From: Lentinula raphanica
Taxonomy: Eukaryota > Basidiomycota > Agaricomycetes > Agaricales > Omphalotaceae
Assembly (NCBI GenBank): GCA_027919835.1
Contig: JANVFP010000019.1
Location: forward strand, 124,001 to 188,000
Direction: 5' to 3'
DNA length: 64,000 bases
Part shown: positions 20,129 to 32,923 of the stretch, piece by piece
Layout: each line of letters starts with the position of its first letter
How positions within the stretch are numbered: position 1 is the stretch's first letter
Made by a program: the position numbers and the translations under genes
Notes under the pieces: generated by a model
The model's input: only the letters and a program-made list of their open reading frames with translations
Databases searched by the model: none
Told to the model about the DNA's origin: nothing

Positions 20129-20963
20129 CTATACATACAAGAAGGCACGATCGGAAAGGAAGAACATCCATGCGTTATCAGATTCAAACTTCTTCATCAT
20201 TCTTCGTAGCCTGGTTCGAAATTTTGATTGATAAATGAATGAATGAATGATCCCAGCAATCGTGGAAGACAACGAACCTTGGCCGGATCTATTCGACGAT
20301 AACTGAAACGGCGTATCTGCCCAAAACCGTTGGTTATCATCCACAAACTCCCGAACCTGATTCCAATCGCGACAGCTCCGAGTATGCTGCTTATTGGGAC
20401 CAACAGGAATAAGCGTCGTATCCGCCTTACACAGCAAACTCTGTCTGAGCACATCAAAGCAATGATTCACATGCTGAAATGCCGCTTCGAGATCTTCTGG
20501 GTGCTTGAACAGTCCATCCCGAGCTGCGACGTAGGCAAAGCGGATTCCGTTCACGCAGTGGAGTTGGTGGTACATTGCGATGGAGAATGAGGTCCCCGCT
20601 GGCCCGAGGCGGATGAAACCGCCTTTGGGTGGAACGATGCTGGCCCATTTCTTATCGTCTGTCAATGGGTATTCTCCGTCGATGTTTTGGAAGGCCATTG
20701 TGGTTGACTCGAAGTGTCCTGGGGCCTGTACAGGATACGAGTCACCATATTCTAGACGGGTATTCGTTGTGAGTCGTTCAATAGTGAGAAGAATCTCGAA
20801 AGGGGAATAACATACCGTAGTCGTGCTGCGGATAATCAGATGTACTATAGCGTGAAACCTCTGCGGCTCTGAGCCACACCACAACGTTGAATGCCGTTGA
20901 AAGCAGTGTCAGAACGAGTAAGAGCACGGTTATCGCAGTTTTGTTGGTCGTGAAGGATAACAT
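20129..20963 (-). CDS. DUF3328/UstYa-like oxidase B
   Basis: This is the second UstYa-family oxidase, with all family motifs. Two exons (20963-20816 and 20751-20129) encode up to 256 aa. The membrane segment ITVLLLVLTLLSTAFNVVVW is at residues 11-30. Both HxxHC motifs are intact: HQLHC (111-115) and HVNHC (143-147), the latter followed by LRQSLLC. The signature CRDWNQVREFVDDNQ follows. In characterised fungal RiPP pathways such proteins oxidatively crosslink the core peptide. The last ~50 residues after WADTPF are not typical of the family. A further intron near 20279 (donor GTTCGT) may replace that tail, so the C-terminus is uncertain. Confidence 0.85.
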
Positions 20964-21485
20964 TGCTCTGCAACGAGGAGCCTAAGGTCGGGGTAAGTTC
21001 TGCTTTTACAAGTCCGCTACTAGGGAGTAGAATTTGTTTAAAGTTCCCCGGCCGCGGAAGAACCTAGGAGAAGCACTGGTTAAGGAAAGCGAGAAATACA
21101 AACCCCATTCCGACCCAAAATGAAAGCCATACATGCGGGAGAGGCACATGTACTAAGATTAGAGAAAACAGATGATAGAGAAGACCCGAAAGACACTGGC
21201 GGCAACGAGTCTGATTCGCTGTTAAGTCTATTGTTTGATGGTGTTTGGACAGGCGTCAAACCGTAATTCAAATTGAATACTCTTAACTCAGTCCAGACCT
21301 GCCAACACCGAGAACAGCGAGGAACGATTCGGGATGCATCATGAATTCTCAGCTGTATCCTGATATCCACTCCTTATCAGCTGGGCATTTCAGCTGTTCA
21401 TGCAGGAATCTCCCCGCCGGCGAAACTTGAAGCTTGAAGAACCACCGCACTGTACTGTCATCATCACGATTGAGATTCCTCGAAA
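20964..21485. other. No gene recognised
   Basis: This is a divergent upstream region between UstYa-like gene B and the seven-helix protein gene. It marks the likely right border of the peptide cluster. No motif was strong enough to call. Confidence 0.4.
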
Positions 21486-22713
21486 ATGTCGGTGCATACC
21501 GTGAACAGCGATCAAGCAACTTTCTTGGGCATGGCCTTTGAAGCTATGGCTTATGGTGTGTCCTCCTTTTCCTCAAAATGTTTCGAAAACACGTTATGAA
21601 TGATTTGACTAGGACTCTATAACCTGCTGTTCTTCACGTCCCTTGCAGTGCTCATCTCGCGAACACCTGCTCTGAACGCGTCCAAGATGCCTATGTTTGC
21701 AACCACGATCTTTATGTTCAGTCTTGCGACGGTACACTTCTCGTTGAACTTCCATAATGTCTATCAAGGGCTGGTTCGTTGTTTCCAATCGGTGCAATCT
21801 AAATTTCCACAGCTCACAAATCTTCACCATTTCTGTAGATGGTCCATCCTCGACCTCATATCTCAGATGAGACACACCTACTTGCTGGTGCTGATATGAT
21901 CTTCAGCATATCAGATTTCTGCAGTCAGCTCATCCTTGTTCGTCAAATCTCCGTCCATATTCTTCAACACCTCTCACAGCCCCACAGATTTACCGCTGTT
22001 ATCTTGTCTGGTCGCGTAACATATGGGTTATCATACTCCCAATACTCATCTCATTTGCATCCGTGGGTGAGTCTCTCAGGCTTTTTGTATTGTCCACCAC
22101 TAATCTACCCGCTTAGCTTGTGGCATTGCGCTCATCGGTCTCGTATTGACCATTAGTCCCACTGCGCCCCAAGCACCAGAAGCAATCGTCCCAATTGGAA
22201 CCGCCGCATTTGCCATGTCGCTTTGTCTAAACTTCATCGTATCCGCTTTAATTGTCGGGCGGATTTGGTATATGACTGGCCTCAATCGAGAGATCAAGAC
22301 AGATGGTGCTATCAGACGTGCTTCGGCCATTGTCATCGAGTCTGGTCTTTTGTTTCTTGCCGCACAACTTGTGTTCGTCGTGCTGTTCGCGATAAAACAC
22401 CCTGCGCAGGCGATAGTCGAGCCCATCGCAACGCAGATTTACGTGAGTTGGACCATTAGCCCACTTCCGCGACAGACTTATTGATACGTTGCAACAGGGT
22501 ATCTCTCCAACGCTTATCATTGTCAGGGTGGGGATGGGCTCAACTTTCGAACCGACTACAAATCCTGAATCGTCACTACGTTTCAGAGTAAGCTTTTCGA
22601 AGAAGTCCTCCAAGATGACCGGCAGTCGGACCACTGGGGCTACGACAGATGTGGAAATGGCTAGTTTGCCATCAGACCGCACCTTTGCATTGGATAGCAA
22701 GGTTGAGAATTAG
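21486..22713 (+). CDS. Seven-helix membrane protein of unknown function (Agaricomycete family)
   Basis: Six exons (21486-21555, 21613-21773, 21839-21937, 21988-22066, 22117-22442 and 22498-22713) encode 316 aa. Hydrophobic stretches alternate with short loops. Visible helices include NLLFFTSLAVLISR, FATTIFMFSLATVHFSLNF, IWVIILPILISFASVG, FAMSLCLNFIVSALIVGRIW and LLFLAAQLVFVVLFAI. The tail is polar and Ser/Thr-rich. The loop IYRCYLVWSRN after helix 3 is typical of a large, uncharacterised seven-helix family expanded in mushrooms. Its ligand and function are unknown. It sits beside the peptide cluster, but I see no evidence that it belongs to it. Confidence 0.75.
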
Positions 22714-23154
22714 GCCTTAGGTCTTTGTTTAATGTGATTTGGTACGTTGGTGGTTATGTAGTGGTGCCATCTATCATGCTTTGTATGAGGTTACTGGATC
22801 GGAAGGCTTCGAGATTGTTCCAAAAACTCCCAACAATCGCGTGCATATTTGATGTGATAATTGTTTTTACTCAATGCTATTGGTTGGACCGTTAAACACA
22901 AGCAGTTTTCAAAGAGTCGTCAGTGCACTGAAGGATCGGTCTGACTGAGCGTTCAAATCGTTGATTGAATTTTTGTATTGCAACGAGGCGACAGATGAGA
23001 TTTTACTGAATGCATGAAATCGAAATCATATGGTATAACAAGGAAAGCAACGATATGAGCATGTTGAAAGCAAAGACAGAAGCAATGTGTGGCAAAGGAT
23101 ATATGAGCAATGTACACTTTGAATAGAAGTAAATGTCCTTTCTGAAGACAGTGA
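22714..23154. other. Convergent 3' region
   Basis: This is 3' flank of the seven-helix gene and the cyclin gene. No gene or notable repeat is seen. Confidence 0.4.
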
Positions 23155-24196
23155 CTATTGAACCGATTTGACTTGACTTGATCGTATACGGATAGATTTC
23201 ATGAACTTGCGAAGAGGTGAAAGCGATTTGGTAGCATCTCTACTGGGGTCGTAGAAAGTAGAGGAGGTCGGCGTCTGAGGTAGAGACGTGTCTGCCGATG
23301 ATACGGAACCCGGAGAATCGAGTTGGGGACAACGACGACGCGACCAGGGGCGCAAGGATGATTTCTTCTGAGGCTGGCGACTTGACACCGTGGTTTGGAA
23401 GAAGGTTGGGCTGACTGATAGTTCGTCTACGGCGTCTGTGCCGCAGATACCGTCATAATGGGCGAGAATGTCATTGGCTGTCAACCTCAAGTCCCATCTC
23501 AAGAAGCCCAGGAATTGACGCTCAAAAGCGCTGATTTCTCGCGCAGCAAACATAAAGCTGCAGTTTTCCCAAAAGATATTGTTTGTGGTATGGTCGTTGA
23601 GAGCCTGATCATACAAAGATCAGAAACAAAGAAATGATGGCGAATGCGATTTACATACCTTTGAAGCTACAACGATAGCGCTGAGCAGAGTACGTTCTAA
23701 TGGTAGCTCGTTGACCATAGCACCATCGAAGCGATATTTGGCTCTGTCGATATAGGACAAAGCTGCAAGTATGACGGGGGTCGATACTTGGGAGCGAGAG
23801 AAAAGCATCTTGATGAAGATTTTCAAACTTGCCAGAGTGATATGACGAAATGGATCTTTGTTCTTTGGATGAGCGGGGTGACCATTGGCGTAGTCAATAG
23901 CGTCTGCGACATGGTTCGCGACGTGATCTAATGGACAGAATGTTATGTGAGTAAACGTTGCAACGAGATATTGGTAGTCGGTGCCTACCAATGAATCGAT
24001 CCGATAATGGAAGGTTCACAAGCTCAAGTAGAGCCGATGAATGCGACGCAGGATCGACAAGACTCGCATGATAAACGCGGGGGGATGCTGACTGGTTATC
24101 AACATAAGGATAAGTGACGGGAGTCGAAGTCGACGCCGTGTTCATCTTGGACGACTCGGAGAAGTCAGTGTTTTGGGGTTGGAAAGTGTAAGGCAT
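23155..24196 (-). CDS. Cyclin (PHO80/PCL-like)
   Basis: This is a cyclin-box protein that should bind and activate a cyclin-dependent kinase. Three exons (24196-23989, 23927-23659 and 23604-23155) encode 308 aa. The cyclin fold covers about residues 70-205. The signature segment HITLASLKIFIKMLFSRSQV is followed by VILAALSYIDRAKYRFDG and LERTLLSAIVVASK, then SAFERQFLGFLRWDLRLT. The arrangement is closest to the Pho80/Pcl-type cyclins of fungi that partner Pho85-like kinases. The Ser/Pro-rich C-terminus ends in a basic FMKSIRIRSSQVK stretch. The partner kinase is not in the window. Confidence 0.83.
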
Positions 24197-24257
24197 TGAG
24201 AGTAAGTGTTGTGTTCGTTAATGAAGATAGTAGCTTCGGTAACAGAGTAGGGAGCCT

Positions 24258-24264
24258 TATATAG
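24258..24264 (-). promoter_or_regulatory. TATA box of the cyclin gene
   Basis: TATATAG on the plus strand reads CTATATA on the minus strand. It lies about 62 bp before the cyclin ATG, a normal distance in fungi. Confidence 0.55.
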
Positions 24265-25874
24265 CTGATTCTGGAAAGGGGTGATTCAGGCAGGAATTAG
24301 GAGTCACTGACTCTGGGGGACTTAGACATACTGAACATGCATGGGCCTAGACCGCTCTATTCCAGATAGGTCTCGCAACTGTTGAACAAGTTTGACCGGG
24401 AAATGAGACATCCTCCTGAGATACCCTCCTGAGACCATTGCTCGTGCTCAGTAGCAAGGCATTTCCACTAACCTGTTCGATCCTTGACTAGGCTGACTGG
24501 CTGCTTCGCTTCCCGGGGCAAACTAGTACTGGTTGAATGGAGATGCTAGTTTCGACCTTTGCAGGATGACTGTAGGTCGTACGAACGCTTGGAGACATTT
24601 TGCAGATATCCGTGAGCTCTCCTGAACATGGCAATCCTGCACTCTTTGTCCCTATAGGCCAGACAAGTTAGGAAAGTTTGACTATGAATCTTTGGGTTTG
24701 ACTCCTCCTGAACGCGAGTCGAGGCCCTTTCATGGGGTTTGTTGGACTCACAGCTTCACAACGTCACTGGTCTAGTATCACTGACTTTGAGCAGAAAGTG
24801 AATCAAGAGGGTTAATAGGTTAACGACTCAGAAGACGTAACTGGGACACATACTCTACAGGAAGCGATTTGAATGAACATCCAGGCTCCGTAGTAATAGG
24901 TAGTAAAGCAGTCTTTGAAAGATTATCTGTGCAATCGAATTGCCGACCCTCAAATTTTGACTGGGAGATCAATACCTGCATACTGGTTTTGCTGTTGCAA
25001 CGACAATAATCTTTACCCATCGATGTAGTTTCCGTAAACGTAGCCAAAATGCATGTCCTCGTTGATTGTTGAGCGTGTTATAATTACAGACACAAGGAGC
25101 CGGAGTAATGATGGAGGTCATTTTACATAGGCCTTGTCAGGCCTTGTCGCATGATATATACTTGAGAATTCTTTGGCAGTGAGGTACGGATGTCGATGCA
25201 AGGCTGTTGAAACGCAAGTTCGAGCTATATAGGTCTTCTGATAATTTATCATTAGCGAAAATTCCGGCCAAGCAAGAATATGGGTGGCTCGGTGCAGGAA
25301 GATTCGTATATGGCAGAGTTGACACAGTGAGATGACGAACAGCATCCCACCAACGCGTTTGGATTGGTAGTCGAATGCTGTAAAGTCTGTAATGGACCAT
25401 GGTTGAATACTCCGACAGAAGACTTCCGTGACCAATATTCGCAGTTCCCGTATTCCCGTAGCTAGTATTCGATTGTCAAGAGTCTCCATTGGACTCGGGA
25501 AGAAAGCTGTAAAGTTTCACAATGGCGGTAGTCGCTGCCGATTGAGCTGCATTCAGCTGCGGTGCCAGGATTGTATGTAGCAGTCCAAGTTGTGGTACCT
25601 TTTGTGGCGGTGAAGACATGGAAATTTATCTTATCTGAATAAGACACGTGACAGATTAGGATTGGATCCGTGATATCGGGGTTGCCGGAATTTAACTGCG
25701 TACTTGATCTCTGCACTGGTCTTTGCAACGCAACTTCATACTCTGGGACGCTGAGCGTCGTTGCCTTCCCTTAACATCTGTCTCGAACCACGAACTATCT
25801 GCGAATATATTACTGACTGCCACAACCAGGAGGACAAACTGGACGTATCTGCTATTAGAAAATCAGGAGATCGT
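24265..25874. other. No gene recognised
   Basis: This 1.6 kb separates the divergent cyclin and Rho-GEF genes. Open frames are short and none shows a known motif. It is probably promoter and 5' UTR sequence for both genes. Confidence 0.4.
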
Positions 25875-28800
25875 ATGGAGAATAAACGTCCTTCATCGCC
25901 TGTTGTCGTCGACCAGGATCTACAACGGCTTTACGATCAAGTCTGGGCAGGGTTCGAGTCTGAAGATACTCAGAGTGTAGAAAGCAGCAGTTCTTATGAA
26001 CCCTCGACTTTCTCCGCTCCCAGTCCCAGAGATGGTGTTCGGCGACAGGGAACGGCAGAGAAGGACAGGGAGGATATTGGGAGAATCTATAGCGTTTATG
26101 CCACCGACACATCTTCTGCTGATCCGGTTCACGACTATGGATCTCCCGCAACGCCAACCAGTGCTTATAGCTATCACCAAAATACGCACGATTACTCTTC
26201 CTACGCCCTCTCTCCAATTTCGCCCGTATCAACCGCCGCGGCAACCTACTCCAAGAGCGTAAGGAGTGCTAGTACCCGAAGCAATGGCCGAGAACGCAGC
26301 GGGAGCGGAAGCGCACGTAGGCTGCCTCTACCTCCAACATCCACGAATGGAGGCAGAACGACACCTACACAAATATTGACTGCCAAAGATTATCAGCGAC
26401 AAGGCCATGTGAGCACTATGAGCTCTAGCTCTATCAATTCTATTGCTTCTTCTCGGAGACTCCCAGCTACACCTTCCTCAGCTCCTGTAATGAGTCCGAG
26501 TGGTGGTTTGGATCGCTTAGGTGTCGGTCTTCCGATCAGTCCACGGCCAAATAACAGTCCTTCTCCCACTCGAGGAAGAGTAGGAGATGCAGGGCCGTAT
26601 TTGACCACGGATTATCTGGATTCTGAGGGTGAGCTCATACTGCATTACTATCCGTTTATTTATAACCATCCATATTAGCTTCCTCTCAACTTCGGCGGAA
26701 CCGTTCAAGGTCTCCTTATCAAACCAATCGCGTTGTGCAAATTGTCAGCGGAACTGGGACGGATACATCTCCTGCGCGCGTCTCTCCTCCACTTCCTCCT
26801 TCACCTCAGAGAAGAGTTGTTACCCCACCATTTCCCGAAAGGCTACGGAACGAGTCGGGTGCAAATATGAACAGATGGAACTCGACTACCTCATCAATCG
26901 TCAGCGGTGTCAATGCCCAGGGACAGCCTATACCTCCGCCTCCGCCTCCAGGACTGCATGCAGCGCGACCATTATATTCAATGCCCGAGCCAGAACCCTA
27001 CTACATGAACGAAATCGCAGGCCCCTCTAATATTGTTCGCCGTCCCACCGATATGCTCAAGGAGTTGAAGGAAGGTCCCTCGTACAATCGGTACCATCCT
27101 GATCAAGGTTCTGGTCCAGAAGAATCGAGCTATGATTGGGACGAACCCTATTGGTCTCCCTCTTCTCAATCCCAAGAGTCTTCTCGTCGCTATCGCAAGC
27201 AGAATTACGAATACTCTCCCGAGGGAAACGATAACGAGTATTTCCCGGACGAGTTCATCAATTTCAGTCTGCTGTCACATCTGGCTATCCAATTGAGGGA
27301 CCACGTTCCCCGTGGCGTGCATGTGAAGGCGAGTATACCTTACGAGGGTGCATTCACAGGCAAAGATATCGTGGATACTGTGCAATCACTCATCAGAAAG
27401 CACCTGCTTCTCAATCATTCTTTGAATCTCGCAAATGCCAAATCATATCCTACCTCGTCGCTGAGTCTGTCTGTAGACAGAAGAGCTGCACTCCATGTAG
27501 CCCGCTCCCTTCACTCTCAACTACTGTTTTATGAGGTTGATGGTGGAGGACGGGAACTGAACGATGGCGTCGAAGAGGTATACATGTTCTTCGCGGAAGA
27601 TAACATCTGCTCTTCGCCTTCTGCTAGTGGATTCGGGAACACATCGTCGCCGAGGATGACTAACTTTACCGTCTTGCCGTTACCTACTGCGGTTGTGACG
27701 ATGCTAACGAGATGTTACGTCCCCACCTGTGTGGATGATAAGCCTTGTTACGCGTGGGATTGTCCAAAGAGAGGGCTATCCATACAGAGAATGCTTTCAT
27801 CGTCATCTCCGAAATCCTACACATCCCAGGCTGGCGCTGTCTATAGACGTCCACCCAGTAACGACAACCTCCCTGTATCTTCTGGAGATCATCCGGACGA
27901 CGAATCAAGCAGGAATGATCGCGATAGCATCAAGCGACTTCTTTCCATCGAAAGGGAGAAGAAACCATGGAAGGATACTGTCCCGTCTGAAGTTTTAAGT
28001 CGGATTTCAGACGGAGAAGTCAACAGACAGACGGAGATACATGATCTCATAGCAAAAGAAACAGACTATTTGGCGGATTTGATCACGTTGGAAACACAGT
28101 TCATGCTCCCGCTCTCAGAATGGGTAGCTAGTCATCCTGAACTGTCAGACATATCTAACTCGGTGTCCTCTTCCTCACCTCCGCCCACCCCATTGGTTTC
28201 TACATCAGCTCTGGGACCTTCTATTCCTACGCGAAATTCATCTTCGTCATCTACCTCGCCGTCATCTTTGTCAGCTTCTCTGCTCGCCTTTAACCCAGCC
28301 TTGCAGAACTTACGTCCCCTTCTGCAAGCGCTCATCACAGCTCAAACACGCCTACTTGAATCTCTCCGTGTTCGTGCGCGGGAATCGCAGTACAGTATAA
28401 TTGGAGGGATTGGAGACTTGTACCTGGAGCGTGCCGCCAGTCAAGAATGGCGTGCCGGATGGGGTGGTGGATGGGTCAAGGGCAAAGGATTCGTGAGCAC
28501 CGTCGATCGAGCAAGGGAGGGGTGGACCGGTGGAAGGGGATACGATGAGTGGGTAGGAGTATGGGCTACATGTGGATTAGGTGGGTTGGGGATTTTCAGT
28601 TCGACAGGATCCACGGATGAATGGGGCAATGACGATTGGAAGAAAATTGTCGCGGAACAGCAGCGGCAGAAACAGCAGCAGTCAACTTCCAACGCTTCTG
28701 ACGATGAATCGCTAGGGGAGATGGAAAGGGAAGCCGGAGGGTTGAAATCTTCGGAGGAGCTTCCCGATATCGATCTACAGAAGTTTACAGAATTACTCGC

Positions 28801-31800
28801 GCTACCAGCTCAACATCTCAAAGCATATCCTTCGCGTCTGTCTGCTGTCTTAGCCGAATCGTCAGTTACAGTGTCTACCACAGCTGCTCCTGAAGGTTCT
28901 TCAACTCCAGCAAATTCGACTAGTCCAGCCGCATTGAAATCCAAAAAGAAGGGAGGAAAGGATAAGGCAGAGAATCCAGATGCGTCATACCTGAGGGAAG
29001 CCATTCGCGCAATGAGGGCGTTGTGGGGATATGGCAAGGTGAAAACATTTCAACTCAGTATGAATGTTGGTGTGGTAGGAGGACCGGGGAAAGGAGGCAT
29101 AGGAGAGGCTGCAACCAAATGGGAATGGTTCGATCTAGTCTCAGAAGAAGAGAAAAAAGAGATCGGGAAGAAAGAAATGAAGAGGCAAGCGTGAGTAAAA
29201 ATCCGTTCACGATTGAAGATCCAAGCTGAAATAGAGCTTCAGCATTATCTTTGAGCTAATCAAGGGTGAGATGGCGTACGTCAAGGATTTAGAGAATGTG
29301 GAACACGTACGTTTCGTTTCTTTGGGTACTTATATTCTGATTGCATTATACTCATCATCCCGTCGAAAGATGTACATAACCCCTCTGGTGAATTCTTCCA
29401 ATTCATCCACGCCCATCATCGCCCCCGCAAAGCTAAACCAGTTCATATCTACTGTCTTCAACAACATCAGCTCCCTTCACTCTCATCACCTCGACCTCCT
29501 CCAGTCCCTATTCCGCATTCAATACGAGGAGCATCCCACCATTCGATCCATCTCCGCTCCTATCCTCGATGCCGCTCTCAATTGGCGCGAGGCTTACATG
29601 GAATACATTCCAAACTACCCTATTGCAGCATATACCATCGATTCTGAGATGCGCACAAACCCCGCGTTCAATCAATTTGTTCAGCAGTGTACCCGTCATC
29701 CAGATGCACATCGACTAGACATGAAGAACTTCATTAATCGGCCAATCCCCAGATTGTTGCGGTACGAGCTACTTCTCAAGTCGATCCTAGACGAAACATT
29801 CGAAGGTCCACTTCCTGGTTCTCATCGTCAAGGCGGTGGTGCCTCTTCGTCCCGCGGCGTGACTGCAGAACATGAAGATTATACTGCAATTCCCCAAGTG
29901 CTCGATGTGATTCGCCAGCTAGGCAAAGACACTGAACCGGGCGTGGTTAATGCAAAGAGTAAAGTCGAGCTATGGCAGTATAATGAAGGACTAGTTTTCA
30001 ATAAGGGAGAATGGATTGATATGGATCTGTTAGACGAAAAGCGGAGTCTGATACATAGGGGGAAGTTGCTAAGACAGGCAGATGGTTTGGAATGGAATGG
30101 ATGGACGGAGCTATTCGTTCTATTATTTGACAATTACCGTCAGTGCTCCTTACCTCCTCCCATATTTTCTGCTCACAAAGTGTTCGTGGGCAGTGGTTTT
30201 GACCAAGCCCAAGGAGCGGGAAGATGGGACAAAATATCATGTCAACCGCAGAGTCAGTCCGACTTTCAATGATTACACAACATACTAATCACTTCGATCA
30301 GCCTATCCCGTTAGACCTTTTGACTATCGACAGCTACAATGATCCGCCTGTGCAAAGGGGGACAGGCCCGGCACTCCTACGAGGACTTCGGTCACAGGGA
30401 AACATTGGGCAAGGACAGGGAGGATATGAAGCTTCCTCTCCAAATGAGCTTGTCTCTTCACCTGAAAGTGGCACTCCTGGGGAAACCTCGTCGCCTTCGG
30501 AGTTGACAGCGTCCAGTTCTACTCGACTTTTATATCCGATCACCCTTCACCATCTAGGCCGGCTCGCTCCACAATCCACTGCTATAACACCTTCTGCGTT
30601 GATACCCCCTCTTCCTACTGGCCCCAGTCCGTCGAGATTGCAAACGTCCAAGCCTCCACCGAATGTGATATTGTATGCTGAATCTGCCGCTGCTCGTGCA
30701 GAATGGGGCGCAAAATTGCAGGAGGCGTTAGTTATACGACGCGTAGTACAAGAAAGCAACAAGGTGTTTGAGATAGAGATGCTGAGCAGCGAGTCATTTG
30801 TTGCCGGAGTTGATGGCTCACCCGGAAGTGCCCCTCCGCTCGGGTTAGGATCTGAGATTACAGGAAGAGTTACATGCTCGGTTCCATTCAGTGAGCACTG
30901 CTTCAGTGTTCAGGCATCATTGTAATTGATCAACTGACTAGATACCGCGGATGGAAGGGGTCTGGTTGCGGTAGGTTGTGCTGAAGGTGTTTGGATCGGA
31001 TTCAGGCATGATCCCAATTGTAAGTCCATGGATCTAGAAATTCTTACCTGTTATCTTACAATCAAGATAGCCATGCGAAGAGTTTTACATCTCAAATTTG
31101 TCACCCAATGTGCTATGTTGGAAGATTATGGAATTTTCTTGGTGCTTGCAGACAAGGTATTTTTCTCTGTCGACCTACCCAAATTCATCTCATGGATCTA
31201 TCCTCAGTCCCTTTTCGCGTATCATATAGAAGCACTCGTTCCTTCCACATTCCAATCTGCCAACACTACGCATGTGCCGCAAAAGCTCAACGGAAAACAA
31301 GATGTGCACTTTTTCACAGTTGGAACTTTGCACGGAAGAACGCTCGTCATATATATGAAGAAGAAAGGAGTAAGGAGTAGTGTCCGAGATTCAGAGGCTC
31401 CCGTGCTCACTTTCATCGCAGCTTGACAGTATATTTCGTGTCCTTGAGCCTGTCAGTGAGAAGATCAAAGAACGAACAAAAGCATCTGCAGGGTTTGGCT
31501 CGAGGATTTTTGCTCGATCACCGAAATCTGAGTGGTTCAAGATCTACAGAGTAAGCATACTCTACTATTCTACACTGTTCTTACTATTTATTGTTCAAAG
31601 CAGGACTTCTTCTTACCATCCGAATCATACGATCTTGTATTCTTGAAAGCAAGGATTGCGATATTATGCTCGAGGGGGTTCGAAATCATGGATCTGAACG
31701 AGTACGTGCAACTGCATAGTCCCTCGTCGATCTGCCATCCATTGACATCTTAATCTCAGTTTCAAGAGTGTAACTATTCCACAACACGATGATCCTCGCT

Positions 31801-32506
31801 TAGCTTACCTAGCCAAACGCTGCGAATCTTGCCGGCCAATTGGGATGTTTAAATCAGGCGAAGATGAATTTCTTTTGTGCTACAACGGTGTGTTGTTTTC
31901 TGGCGTAAACAAGCTCTGGATCTCAACTATCATCTAGAATTTGGGATATACGTTGATAAGCACGGTGACCCCAATCGTCCCTCTGGAACCATAGAATGGG
32001 AAGGCAACGCAGAACGAGTTGCTGTGCATGCACCTTATGTTCTGCTGTTCGATTCCCGTTTCATCGAAATACGACATCTAGAGACAGGCAGACTTGTTCA
32101 AATCATTCCAGGCAATGATATCCGCTGCATATGGGATGGTCGGGGCATCAGCTCCGTCAATCTCACCTCGCCCTCTCCGCATGATATGTCTGTCCCAGAC
32201 GGTTCAGATGAGCCAATAAACCAAGATGCACAGGTCCACGCTGTCATGAATGCGCCTGATACAAGTGGGAGGGGACGCATGATCGTTCAGCAAGTATTCG
32301 AGCTTCTTCCGACCGTTCCTCTCTTCCTACCTGATTCAGCACCCAATGGCTCTGCCATTGGAAACCAGTCTCTTTCTGGGTCCAGTGGGTCTGGCTCCGG
32401 TTCTGCGGGGAATTTAGGCACTCATTCCTCGGTCGGGCAATCCTCGAATACTACATCTCCCCCGCATTTCCCACAACCACTAAGAAACTCGCCATCCTGG
32501 TCATAG
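25875..32506 (+). CDS. Rho guanine-nucleotide exchange factor (DEP-DH-PH-CNH), ROM2-like
   Basis: This protein should activate a Rho1-type GTPase at the plasma membrane in the cell-wall integrity pathway. Thirteen exons encode 1,998 aa: 25875-26628, 26679-29190, 29243-29306, 29370-30138, 30194-30252, 30302-30890, 30942-31019, 31071-31156, 31208-31369, 31422-31550, 31604-31701, 31760-31887 and 31938-32506. A Ser/Pro-rich, probably disordered N-terminus of about 440 residues comes first. A DEP domain follows (about 440-555, FSLLSHLAIQLRD...KDIVDTV). A DH-like segment (about 702-980) starts RQTEIHDLIAKETDYLADL. The main DH domain (about 1087-1255) starts RQAIIFELIKGEMAYVKDLE and ends PRLLRYELLLKSIL. 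A PH domain with long inserts follows (about 1270-1500, LFVLLFDNYLVLTK), then a CNH domain from about residue 1580 (DGRGLVAVGCAEGVWIGF). The first DH-like segment is unusual; see findings. The start is the first ATG in the open frame. Confidence 0.85.
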
Positions 32507-32923
32507 TGGCCTTTGCACTCCACTCTATTTCTATATTTACCATCTATCTTGCTATGACATGTATCTTACTTGGGACCATTATGTAGAAACGAAATCATTT
32601 GCACATAAGTACACAGTACAGTAATATTATATACCCCTTACAAGAAAATTTTAGCGGAACCCAGTCCACAGATGCATCGTGTTGTACAGTCTGAATTTAT
32701 TGCACTCTGCTTCCCCCGCACCCAACAGTTGGGTATGCAGACATTAAGTATTAGGGAGTTTCCTGAACTTCTCGAATGCAAGAATTCAATAGGAGATATA
32801 CAGAGAAGGATAAAGACTACAAGTGCCAGAGTCCAACGGGATAACAAGAAATCATCAGAGTTTATGATATTAGAGATAATCAAGAAAAGAAAGTCAGTAC
32901 AAGGAAAGTGAGTCCATAAACTA
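32507..32923. other. Convergent 3' region
   Basis: This is an AT-rich 3' flank between the Rho-GEF and the glyoxal oxidase. No gene is seen. Confidence 0.4.
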
